8,363 bases of DNA, from contig JBKKCR010000130.1 of the NCBI GenBank assembly GCA_046712825.1, forward strand, positions 1 to 8,363, in the 5' to 3' direction. Below the pieces are notes generated by a model. It was given only the letters and a program-made list of their open reading frames with translations, made no database searches and was not told the DNA's origin. Both the position numbers and the translations under genes were made by a program. This stretch comes from DATFGK01 sp046712825. GTDB taxonomy: Bacteria; Actinomycetota; AC-67. Shown in pieces: positions 1 to 6,651 of the stretch (within the stretch, counting starts at the first letter, position 1; the number at the start of each line of letters is the position of its first letter).

Positions 1-2
1 AA

Positions 3-683
3 GGGGACACGGAGCGCGCCCGGACGGCGGCCGCAGACGGATTCGAGCTGGCGGGCCGGACCGGCAACGCGATCGTTGCCGCGGAGGCCTGTGTGGTTCT
101 CGGCCGGTTGGCCGCCGCACGCCGCGAGTGGACGGAGGCGCAGCGGATGCACCATGAGGCGCTATTGGTGGCCGTGGACAGGGGCTGGCCGCGGGTGCCG
201 CGGGTTTTCGAGGCGCTGGCGGAGACCGCCGCCGGGCTCGAGAGCTACGCCGAGGCTGCTCGTCTTCTCGGTGCTGCAGAGCGGTCTGGGAGCGAAACAG
301 ACGTCGTTCCCTGGCCACACCAGCGCGACGAGGTAACCACGCTGGAGTCGCAGGTGCGCGAGGCTTTGGGCGTGGAGGCCTTCGAGCAATCGCGGGAGGA
401 AGGCCGGCGGATGACCGTGGAAGAGACGGTCGCCTACGTGCGCCGGCCGCGAGGAAAGCGCAAGCGCCCCTCGGCCGGATGGGAGAGCCTCACCCCGACC
501 GAGCTGGAGGTCGCCCGGCATGCGGCCGCCGGGATGACGAACCCGGAGATCGCCGCGCGCATGTTCATCTCCCGCGACACGGTGCGGACCCACCTGTCCC
601 ACATCTTCGGAAAGCTCGGGCTCAAGAACCGCTCTGAGCTGGCCGGGGAGGTGGCGCGCCGGGGACGTCTCGTCCAGGAGTAG
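3..683 (+). CDS. LuxR-family transcriptional regulator, C-terminal part (5' end outside window)
   Basis: The reading frame is open from the first bases of the window, so the start lies upstream and only 226 residues are visible. The last about 60 residues (bases 489-662) form a GerE/LuxR DNA-binding helix-turn-helix: LTPTELEVARHAAAGMTNPEI, then a recognition helix around SRDTVRTHLSHIFGKLGLKNR, which is the classic signature. Before it lies an alanine- and arginine-rich helical stretch with an ARLLGAAE motif, typical of the TPR-like tail of large LAL-type (ATP-binding) LuxR regulators and of related cyclase-fused regulators. The ATPase or sensor portion, if present, is outside the window, so the signal is unknown. 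The gene ends 93 bases before the tyrosinase start on the same strand; control of that gene is possible but not shown. The GTG at 93 is an internal valine, not a convincing start. The LuxR call is secure; the LAL subclass is inference. Confidence 0.9.
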   Translation, partial: GDTERARTAAADGFELAGRTGNAIVAAEACVVLGRLAAARREWTEAQRMHHEALLVAVDRGWPRVPRVFEALAETAAGLESYAEAARLLGAAERSGSETDVVPWPHQRDEVTTLESQVREALGVEAFEQSREEGRRMTVEETVAYVRRPRGKRKRPSAGWESLTPTELEVARHAAAGMTNPEIAARMFISRDTVRTHLSHIFGKLGLKNRSELAGEVARRGRLVQE

Positions 684-766
684 CCACCGATCGGGCCGGG
701 ATATCACCCATCTGTCGGATGGTTATCGGCTCCCGTTCCGGCATCGTCTGGGGTGACGGCAGGGAC

Positions 767-774
767 GGGGGGAG
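767..774 (+). promoter_or_regulatory. G-rich ribosome binding site deciding the tyrosinase start
   Basis: The run GGGGGGAG ends two bases before the ATG at 777 and can pair with the anti-Shine-Dalgarno sequence in several registers. The GTG eight codons upstream, at 753, has no comparable site. A start at 777 also gives a cleaner signal peptide (short basic N-region, then a hydrophobic core). The spacing is somewhat short, so this is a likely rather than certain site. Confidence 0.5.
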
Positions 775-776
775 CG

Positions 777-2039
777 ATGGGTGGAAAGAACGGCCTGGTA
801 AGACGCGTGGCAGGTTGGCTCACGGTGCTGGCGATCGTCCAGGCTGCCGGATCGGCCGCGCCGGCGGCGTCCGTGGAGAACCCGGCCGGGCTCGAGTCGT
901 TCTCGCTCTCCGCCGAGGACGAGCTCCGCGTTCGCAAGAACGTCAAGTCACTGACCGTCGACGAGCGGCGCGACTTCGTCGACGCCGTCCTCGCGCTCAA
1001 GGCCGCTCCCTCTCCATACGATCCCGGGCTCAGCTACTACGATCAGTTCGTCGCGTGGCATCTGGATCTCTATCCATGCGGCATGGGCCACGAGATGATC
1101 CGCCCACACGGTGGCCCGATGTTCCTGCCGTGGCATCGGCTCTTCCTTCTTCACTTCGAGAACGCGCTTCGCGAGGTCAGCGGCAAGCCCATCACGGTTC
1201 CCTATTGGGACTGGAGCGATCCTGCGAGCACGGCGGCCGTGTTCGCCGACGACGTCATGGGTGGTGACGGCGATCCGAACGAAGGATTCGCGGTCACGTC
1301 GGGACCGTTCCGGAAGGGCGCTTGGACGCTCAACGTGAACCCGCTCGGGGTCCAATACACCGGCTCCGCTTCGCCCCACATTACGAGGCGCTTCGGGTCA
1401 TTCCCGGTTCCGGGATTCGGCGTCCTGCCCACGCCCGAGGACATCTCTTTCGTTCTGGGGCGGCCGCGTTACGACGTTGCGCCGTACGACGCCGCCAGCA
1501 ACCCGAACGTGAGCTTCCGCAACGCCCTCGAAGGTTTCTGGCAGAAGGTCGGCCCGGCCAGGATCCCCGCAGGCGCGATGGTGTGCGGGCCGGACGGCGT
1601 CATGATGACCGCGAGCGGACCCGGCATGCACAACCTTGTCCACGCTTGGGTCGGCGGGCTGCTCGGCATGACCCCACAGGGGCCAAAGCTCGGAACCATG
1701 TTCCTGCCGACCTCGCCGAACGATCCTGTCTTCTTCTTGCATCACGCGAACATCGATCGCTTGTGGGCCGAATGGCAGGAGGTCCACGGCGTGGATACTT
1801 ATCAACCGCAGAGCTGCGACGGCTTGCTGAAACTCGGCTGCGCCGCGAACACCAGCTCTGACCCGATGCATCCGCCGTTCGAGTCGACGCCGGACGACGT
1901 CGCCGACGCCGCCGCCCTCGGCTATCGCTACGAATCGATGGCCGCGGAGCCGGGATCCGCCACCGGGGCGGCGATCCTGGCGGCACCAACAGCCGCAGGC
2001 TCGCTATTTCGCTGCGAGGTTCGCCGGCCCGACCGCTGA
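777..2039 (+). CDS. Secreted tyrosinase (type-3 copper monooxygenase)
   Basis: The 420-residue protein is a tyrosinase: it should hydroxylate monophenols and oxidise o-diphenols to quinones using a dinuclear copper site. All six copper ligands are visible. CuA is H95, H111 and H120, the last two within HGGPMFLPWHR; the spacings of 16 and 9 match those in Streptomyces tyrosinases. CuB is H285 and H289 in HNLVHAWVGG, plus a histidine of the H322-H323 pair in DPVFFLHHANIDRLWAEWQ. The CuB segment is about 11 residues longer between its second and third ligands than in the short Streptomyces enzymes. Residues 1 to about 32 look like a signal peptide with an arginine pair (VRRVAGWL), not a strict Tat motif. 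Five cysteines (C101, C270, C347, C355, C413) suit an exported protein. No small MelC1-type copper chaperone gene is adjacent. An unknown secreted protein gene follows. The physiological substrate (melanin-like pigment, phenolic or peptide) cannot be told. Confidence 0.95.
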   Translation: MGGKNGLVRRVAGWLTVLAIVQAAGSAAPAASVENPAGLESFSLSAEDELRVRKNVKSLTVDERRDFVDAVLALKAAPSPYDPGLSYYDQFVAWHLDLYPCGMGHEMIRPHGGPMFLPWHRLFLLHFENALREVSGKPITVPYWDWSDPASTAAVFADDVMGGDGDPNEGFAVTSGPFRKGAWTLNVNPLGVQYTGSASPHITRRFGSFPVPGFGVLPTPEDISFVLGRPRYDVAPYDAASNPNVSFRNALEGFWQKVGPARIPAGAMVCGPDGVMMTASGPGMHNLVHAWVGGLLGMTPQGPKLGTMFLPTSPNDPVFFLHHANIDRLWAEWQEVHGVDTYQPQSCDGLLKLGCAANTSSDPMHPPFESTPDDVADAAALGYRYESMAAEPGSATGAAILAAPTAAGSLFRCEVRRPDR

Positions 2040-2123
2040 CACGCCTGGCGTCCCCGCTGGTGAGGGGGCACATCATCGCAGACGTACGCACACGCGGATC
2101 CGAGCGCGACTGGGAGTAAGGCC

Positions 2124-2951
2124 ATGGGACCGAGGGGACGTTGGGCGGCAGGCGTGGTGGGGTGCTTACTCGTGCTAAGCGGTGCCGCATCTGCGTCGGA
2201 GGATGAAGACGTCGTCGTTCTCGAGGGGTGCAAGGACCGCTGGGCCTTCGTGCTCGGCGTCGAGGAGGCAGTGCGCTCCCGCGTGCCGGCTCGGTACGAG
2301 CTCGTCCGCGATCTTGGCACCCAGCGGCCGTTGGTGTTTGTGGAGGGGGGCCTGCGCTGCGATTCCTATACGGTGGGCGGTACGTCCGCGGCGACGACGA
2401 TCGCTTCTGTCGCGGCGGTGGTGGAGTCGCCCGACGGGGAAGGCTGCCTCTCCGCCATCCCGGGCCTGGGCGACATCAAGGCGGACGCTCTCCCGGTGTG
2501 CAACGCCTATCTGCTCTGGGATGCAACGGATAACGCCAGATACGCTGAGTTCCTGCGATCCGAAACCCCCGACTTCCCGATCTGGGTGACCGACGAGCTC
2601 CTCTTCGAGGAGGGGTCGTTCGATCCCTCTCTCCTCGGTGCGCCGTTCCACTTCCAGGCCGGCCCATCCGCACCCTTCCGATTGACGTCGGATTTCGTCG
2701 TGCGGGAACGGCCGGGCCCCGTTCCGGTCGCCACGTTCTTCTGGACCGAGACTGCGGGCGGTACAGTCAAGCTCAGCTTCTACATCGATGACCTTGAGTT
2801 CGGTGAGGCCAGCGGCACCGTTCGCACCGAACCCGGCTCCGAGCTCGCGGAGATCTTCGGGGGCGAGGTGGGCGAGCCGGCACCCGGTCTTTCGCTCTTC
2901 GGGGCCGCCCGCTGGAGCCGAGCCGTGCTGACGAAGACCGTCATCCGCTGA
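2124..2951 (+). CDS. Secreted protein of unknown function
   Basis: I do not recognise the family of this 275-residue protein. Residues 1-24 form a clear signal peptide: basic start, hydrophobic core VVGCLLVLSGA, and an ASA cleavage site before SEDED. No lipobox is evident, because the only early cysteine (C14) lies inside the hydrophobic core. The mature part has four cysteines (C36, C79, C108, C126), enough for two disulfides. It is acidic and appears mostly beta-rich with alternating hydrophobics, for example SAATTIASVAAVVESPDG and GTVKLSFYIDDLEFG. Distinctive segments are RYELVRDLGTQRPLVFVEGG near residues 57-76 and YLLWDATDNARYAEFLR near 129-145. There is no hydrophobic C-terminal anchor. 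The start is supported by GGAG at 2113-2116, seven bases before the ATG. The gene lies 84 bases after the tyrosinase on the same strand, so co-expression is plausible. A role as its partner is speculation; it is not MelC1-like in size or order. Confidence 0.85.
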   Translation: MGPRGRWAAGVVGCLLVLSGAASASEDEDVVVLEGCKDRWAFVLGVEEAVRSRVPARYELVRDLGTQRPLVFVEGGLRCDSYTVGGTSAATTIASVAAVVESPDGEGCLSAIPGLGDIKADALPVCNAYLLWDATDNARYAEFLRSETPDFPIWVTDELLFEEGSFDPSLLGAPFHFQAGPSAPFRLTSDFVVRERPGPVPVATFFWTETAGGTVKLSFYIDDLEFGEASGTVRTEPGSELAEIFGGEVGEPAPGLSLFGAARWSRAVLTKTVIR

Positions 2952-3054
2952 TCGGGGCGGGCGCGTCCCCAAGTGCAGTCCCTCAGTGCGTATAGCCTGC
3001 GTACAGGTTTCCCCCTCCGTTGCTTCGAGGCTGTGAGATCCGCCGGCCGGCGAG

Positions 3055-4347
3055 CTAACGGGGTTCTTGCGCAGCGGCGCGGAGCGCCGCCTTCTTACGG
3101 TTCACGTTCGGGTTGTAGCAGGCGGCCTTCATGCCGAGCATCTGCGGCGGCAGGCAGCGGTTCGACGACTCGCACAGCGTGTCGCCGTGGTCGCCGCCGA
3201 GCAGCCGGGCCGGGAGTTCTGGCTCGGCGTAGAAGGGGCGGCCGATCCCGATCATGTCGGCTTCGCCGGCGTCGAGGATCTGTTCGCACTCATCGAGCGT
3301 TCGGATCCCGCCCACGGCGAAGACCGGGATCGACACCGCCTTCTTGGCGGCGGTGAAGAACGGCCGGTTCCACACGGGCGCGAACGGGTACTGCTTGGCG
3401 CCGCGCTTGTAGCCCCAGCGCAGGACGCGGAGCTTGAACTTCGAGCCGCCGAGCGCCTCCTCGTAGCGCTTCTGGATGGACGCAGTGTCGTCGATCGACG
3501 ACGGGTACCCGCCGCGACAGAGCGATCCATGCGGGAAGACCGACAGCCCGACCGGCGTGATCGCGTGGTAGCCGAACTGCTCGGCGAGGCGGCAGAGTTC
3601 GAGCCCTTCCTTTATGTCGATCGCCGGCGAGAGCGGCGGCGAGTCCTCGCCCATCGGGATCTTCACCGTGAGCGGATAGTCCTCGCCGGCGTGCGTGCGG
3701 ATGCGATCGGCGATGAGCTCGAGCATGCGCGCGCGGTTGCGTGTCGAGCCGCCGAACTCGTCACCGCGCCGGTTGTAGTACGGCGAGATGAATTGATGGA
3801 TCATCTTCGCGTTCGACGACGCGATCTGCACGCCGTCGTAGCCGGCCTCGCGCGCCCACGCGGCGCAGCGGCCGAACTGTTCGGCCATCTCGCGGATCTC
3901 CTCGGTCGTCAGGACGTGCAACGGCACGCCACGCAGCGCGGGCCGGACGTGCACCGGCGGCTTCGACACGGCTATCAGGGGAGCGGTGCGCGTCTTCGCG
4001 TATGTGGAGTGCCATCCCTCCATCGCGTAGATGCCCGCGTGGCCGATCTGGAGCATGATCCGGCCGCCGCCCGCGTGCACCGCCTTGGTGACCTCGGTGA
4101 GCGCGAGCGCGCGCTCGCGTGTGTTGAACAGTGTCATGCCCGGCGAGGAGCGGCCCTCCTCGCTGATGCAGGAGTTGCCCTGGATGATCAGCCCGACGCC
4201 TGCGCGCGCGTTTTCGCCGAAGGCGTCCGCGTAGATCCCCGCCGCGTCGGGGCCGTTGCCGGCGCCCTCGAGCACCGGCGCGCGGTACAGACGATTGCGG
4301 ACGGTCATCCCGCCGATGGAGATGGGCTGGTGCAACGCGGTGGTCAC
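3055..4347 (-). CDS. FMN-dependent NADH:flavin oxidoreductase, old yellow enzyme superfamily, divergent active site
   Basis: The 430-residue protein is an old yellow enzyme type TIM barrel, a family that reduces activated C=C bonds or dienoyl-CoA using FMN and NAD(P)H. It opens with the family pattern (ISIGGMTVRNRLYRAP). It continues with MLQIGHAG (98-105), a segment HQFISPYYNRRGDEFGGSTRNRARM (184-208) and the FMN-phosphate region FAVGGIRTLDECEQILDAGEADMIGIGRP (343-371). At the position of the usual H-x-x-H/N-x-Y signature it reads A176-S-S-N179-A-K181, so the first histidine and the tyrosine are replaced. The C-terminus carries C392, C398 and C410 but lacks the fourth cysteine of the 4Fe-4S motif seen in 2,4-dienoyl-CoA reductases. 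It ends soon after, without their second flavin/NAD domain. The GTG at 4347 is chosen because it precedes the conserved N-terminus by the usual distance; the frame stays open upstream, but that part is arginine-rich and unlike any domain. Cofactor and substrate are unproven. Confidence 0.9.
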   Translation of the reverse strand: MTTALHQPISIGGMTVRNRLYRAPVLEGAGNGPDAAGIYADAFGENARAGVGLIIQGNSCISEEGRSSPGMTLFNTRERALALTEVTKAVHAGGGRIMLQIGHAGIYAMEGWHSTYAKTRTAPLIAVSKPPVHVRPALRGVPLHVLTTEEIREMAEQFGRCAAWAREAGYDGVQIASSNAKMIHQFISPYYNRRGDEFGGSTRNRARMLELIADRIRTHAGEDYPLTVKIPMGEDSPPLSPAIDIKEGLELCRLAEQFGYHAITPVGLSVFPHGSLCRGGYPSSIDDTASIQKRYEEALGGSKFKLRVLRWGYKRGAKQYPFAPVWNRPFFTAAKKAVSIPVFAVGGIRTLDECEQILDAGEADMIGIGRPFYAEPELPARLLGGDHGDTLCESSNRCLPPQMLGMKAACYNPNVNRKKAALRAAAQEPR

Positions 4348-4353
4348 TGCGCA

Positions 4354-4359
4354 ACGATA
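4354..4359 (-). promoter_or_regulatory. Possible -10 box for a leaderless oxidoreductase transcript
   Basis: Read on the minus strand, TATCGT fits the actinobacterial TANNNT -10 pattern and ends six bases before the GTG at 4347. That distance would place transcription initiation at or next to the start codon, as in leaderless mRNAs common in Actinomycetota. No Shine-Dalgarno sequence precedes the GTG, which agrees with this reading. No clear -35 box is seen, and a six-base match is weak evidence alone. Confidence 0.3.
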
Positions 4360-4415
4360 CCGCCGGGTCGGTGCCGAACGAGAAATCGCCTGCCGCCGGT
4401 TCGAGGGGTAGCGAC

Positions 4416-4453
4416 GGGCAGGAGACGAATGGCCGCTCGGCGAAGCCCTGCCC
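4416..4453 (+). repeat. Inverted repeat abutting the propeller start codon
   Basis: GGGCAGG (4416-4422) and CCTGCCC (4447-4453) are exact reverse complements, separated by 24 bases that contain a smaller GCCG-CT-CGGC pairing. The right arm ends at the base before the ATG at 4454. The left arm overlaps an AGGAG (4420-4424), the only Shine-Dalgarno-like sequence nearby. In RNA this could form a hairpin affecting translation initiation; in DNA it could be a regulator site between divergent genes. A seven-base match in GC-rich DNA can also arise by chance. Confidence 0.35.
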
Positions 4454-5944
4454 ATGTCATCGGGGGCACTGCGCGCCGGGCGGGAAGCGTTCGCGTGTGC
4501 CTTGTCGCTGGCAGTCCTGTTTCTCGTCGTGAGCCTTGGATCGGCTACCCGAACGAGCGCGTCCGTCGAGGCGAACTGCGATCCCGCGCGACCCGCGACC
4601 GCATACCACGTGAGCGGCGCACCGGCGTCGGCTCCCGTTCTGATCCCGTGCCGGTTCGACACCGGCGCGCGCGCCATGGAGCCGAGCTTCGTTTTCGCGA
4701 ATGACGGCCGGATCCTCTACCAAGGATGGGTCCTTCGCGACGGCGTCCCCGGCGGCGTGCCTCCGTATCCGGTCGTGATCCGGTCGGCCGACGGCGTGCA
4801 TTGGGAGGACGTCTCTCCGCTCGGTCCCGTCACGAGCCTCGACCCGGTGATCCACGTCGACGAGGTCAGCGGGCGGATCTTCTCGCTCAACTATGTCGGC
4901 GACGGTGCTCCAATCGGAGCCAGCGTTTCGTTCACCGACGACGCCGGAGACCACTGGATAACCAACCCGATCGGCGGGGGTCCGGGGTTCGACGGCGAGA
5001 GCATCGGCTCGGGGCCACCCGTGACGAGCAAGCCTCTCGGGCTCCCGAGCGTCGTCTACTACTGCACCGGGAGCACGCTGGGATCGGGGCCTCCGCTCGC
5101 GACGCCGATCTGCTCGAAGTCTCTCGACGGTGGCATCACGTTCTTGCCGACCGGCCGCCTCCCGTGGCCGTTGACCGAACCGGCCGACGAGGTGTTCGGG
5201 CCCTGGGCGGGTAACCCCGTCGTCGCGCCCGACGGCAGCGTGTACCTTCCCAAGCGGTTCGGCGGCCAGCCCGAGATCGCGATCAGTCGCAACGAGGGGC
5301 GGACCTGGACGCACAAGCGGATCGCATCGAACGGCTCGGCCGGCGCCGCGACGCGCGTGGCCGTCGATCCGGCCGGAAACGTCTACTACACGTGGGTCGG
5401 CGACGATCACTTGCCGTACGTGGCCTACTCGCGCGACCGAGGCGAGACCTGGAGCGCGCCGATGATGATCGCCCCACCCGGCGTCCTCGAAGCCGCGCTT
5501 CCTAGGGTCGCGGTGTCCCCGTCGGGCGTCGTCGCGGTCGTCTATCTCGGCACGACGGATGCGCCTGGTGAAGCGCCGTACTTCGCGTACTGCAACGTTC
5601 TTCTCTCGTCGTGCGAGGACGGCCCGTACGCGGGCGTCACGTGGCACGGCTACATGGCCGAGATCGCGGACGTCTTCGCGTCCGATCCGGTGGTGCGCAC
5701 CGCCACCGTCAACGATCCGGCGACGCCGCTCTTCATCGGCGGGTGCAGCGCCGACGGAGCATGCATGGCCAACCTCGACTTCCTAGACGTTCACTTCGAT
5801 CCTCAAGGCAACCCTTGGGGAGCCTTCGTCGACGACTGCAAGCTGGAACGCGGCTTCGCGGCGCTCATGACCAGGAACACCCCGCGCTGCGGCGACAACG
5901 TCGGCGAAGGGATACTCGGCCGGCTTTCACCCCTCGAGCCGTAG
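4454..5944 (+). CDS. Secreted Asp-box (BNR-repeat) beta-propeller, sialidase-like fold
   Basis: The 496-residue protein begins with a signal peptide (ACALSLAVLFLVVSLGSA, residues 13-31). The mature part has five Asp-box repeats (S-x-D-x-G-x-T-W type): 111-117 SADGVHW, 161-168 TDDAGDHW, 223-230 SLDGGITF, 278-285 SRNEGRTW and 326-333 SRDRGETW. They are spaced by about 48-62 residues, as in blades of a six-bladed sialidase-like propeller. An EPSFVFANDGRILYQG segment (76-91) and recurring DPAGNVYYTW-like strands support this fold. I see no FRIP motif of true sialidases, so glycosidase activity is not claimed; a binding or other extracellular role is as likely. Ten cysteines follow the signal peptide, four of them at 431-479, consistent with disulfides. 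The ATG at 4454 is the first start in frame after the stop at 4409, but it lacks a good ribosome binding site. The gene diverges from the oxidoreductase and converges on bioD with only 42 bases between. Confidence 0.85.
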   Translation: MSSGALRAGREAFACALSLAVLFLVVSLGSATRTSASVEANCDPARPATAYHVSGAPASAPVLIPCRFDTGARAMEPSFVFANDGRILYQGWVLRDGVPGGVPPYPVVIRSADGVHWEDVSPLGPVTSLDPVIHVDEVSGRIFSLNYVGDGAPIGASVSFTDDAGDHWITNPIGGGPGFDGESIGSGPPVTSKPLGLPSVVYYCTGSTLGSGPPLATPICSKSLDGGITFLPTGRLPWPLTEPADEVFGPWAGNPVVAPDGSVYLPKRFGGQPEIAISRNEGRTWTHKRIASNGSAGAATRVAVDPAGNVYYTWVGDDHLPYVAYSRDRGETWSAPMMIAPPGVLEAALPRVAVSPSGVVAVVYLGTTDAPGEAPYFAYCNVLLSSCEDGPYAGVTWHGYMAEIADVFASDPVVRTATVNDPATPLFIGGCSADGACMANLDFLDVHFDPQGNPWGAFVDDCKLERGFAALMTRNTPRCGDNVGEGILGRLSPLEP

Positions 5945-5986
5945 ACCTCGCGAGGCTTCGCCGGTTCGCGGCGGGCAAAACACGGT

Positions 5987-6640
5987 TCAGACCTGCGCGA
6001 GCGCCCGGCGGAGGGGATCGGCAACGGATCCGTCGACCGAAACGCCCGGCAGGAAAGGGATCGTATGGAGGATGGGCGCCATCGCGGCGAGGCGATCCAG
6101 ATTGGTCCGTTCCGTGACCCCAGGCCGGATGGGCCATCCGCACACGACGAGCCCGCCGAGGGTCAGATCCCGAGTGCGAGCCGCCTCCAGCGTCAGTGCG
6201 GTGTGGTTGAGTGTGCCGAGGCCCGGCCGAGTCGCCACGATCAGCTCGGCGTCGAGGCTCGCGGCGAGATCCGCCATCGTCGATGAGCTCGTGAGTGGAA
6301 CGAGCAAGCCGCCGGCTCCCTCGACCAGCAGCTCGTCGCAGGTCGCAGCGCGTTCCTCGATCGAGGCGATGAGCCGGTCGACGTCGATCGGTACCCCCGC
6401 GCGCTCGGCGGCGACGGCCGGCGCGAGCGGTTCCGCGAAACGCATGAGCTCTTCGGCTTCGACGCCGGAGGCCAGCCGGACGAAGGCCGCGTCGCCGCCC
6501 GGAGCGCCCGCATCCAACCCGGTCTGGACCGGCTTCACGTACCGCACCGACCGCCCTTCGGCTCGGGCGACGGCCGCGAGCCAAGCGGATGCGACGGTTT
6601 TCCCTACGCCGGTGTCGGTCCCCGTCACGAAGCGGATCAT
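5987..6640 (-). CDS. bioD: ATP-dependent dethiobiotin synthetase BioD
   Basis: This 217-residue cytoplasmic enzyme closes the ureido ring of dethiobiotin from 7,8-diaminopelargonate, CO2 and ATP, the penultimate step of biotin synthesis. The P-loop GTDTGVGKT is at residues 7-15. The substrate and carbamate-site lysine K36 lies in KPVQTG, and the acidic nucleotide/Mg motif VEGAGGLLVPL spans 106-116. Length and motif order match the family. The histidine of the common SPHLAA segment is alanine here (LAPAVAAERAG, 72-82). It is the last gene of a bioA-bioF-bioD operon, starting nine bases after bioF. No convincing terminator hairpin is seen in the 42 bases between its end and the convergent propeller gene. 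Confidence 0.96.
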   Translation of the reverse strand: MIRFVTGTDTGVGKTVASAWLAAVARAEGRSVRYVKPVQTGLDAGAPGGDAAFVRLASGVEAEELMRFAEPLAPAVAAERAGVPIDVDRLIASIEERAATCDELLVEGAGGLLVPLTSSSTMADLAASLDAELIVATRPGLGTLNHTALTLEAARTRDLTLGGLVVCGWPIRPGVTERTNLDRLAAMAPILHTIPFLPGVSVDGSVADPLRRALAQV

Positions 6641-6647
6641 CGCGCCG

Positions 6648-6651
6648 CCTC
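6648..6651 (-). promoter_or_regulatory. bioD ribosome binding site overlapping the bioF stop codon
   Basis: On the minus strand GAGG lies seven bases before the bioD ATG and shares two bases with the bioF TGA (6650-6652). A ribosome terminating on bioF would therefore sit on the bioD initiation site, which suggests translational coupling of the two genes. Confidence 0.6.

Noticed and set aside
708..722. CCATC-TGTCG-GATGG hairpin after the LuxR gene as a terminator
   Set aside because: The stem is only five base pairs and no T-tract follows.
2052..2071. CCCC/GGGG pairing after the tyrosinase gene as a terminator separating it from the next gene
   Set aside because: A four-base stem with no T-run is too weak to call; read-through into the next gene remains likely.
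3041..3052. Palindrome CGCCGGCCGGCG between convergent genes as a terminator
   Set aside because: It is a perfect palindrome without a loop or T-tract, and such GC strings are expected by chance in this composition.
4348..4677. N-terminal extension of the oxidoreductase to an upstream start
   Set aside because: The extra 110 residues resemble no domain and overlap the signal-peptide region of the divergent propeller gene; the conserved family N-terminus begins just after the GTG at 4347.
3067..4704. Long plus-strand open frame (545 codons) opposite the oxidoreductase gene
   Set aside because: Its translation is arginine- and valine-rich with no motif or domain, and the opposite strand encodes a clear flavin enzyme. 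In GC-rich DNA, antisense frames often stay open by codon bias.
5946..5955. Palindrome CCTCGCGAGG between the propeller and bioD ends as a terminator
   Set aside because: A ten-base palindrome leaves too short a stem once a loop forms, and no T-tract follows on either strand.
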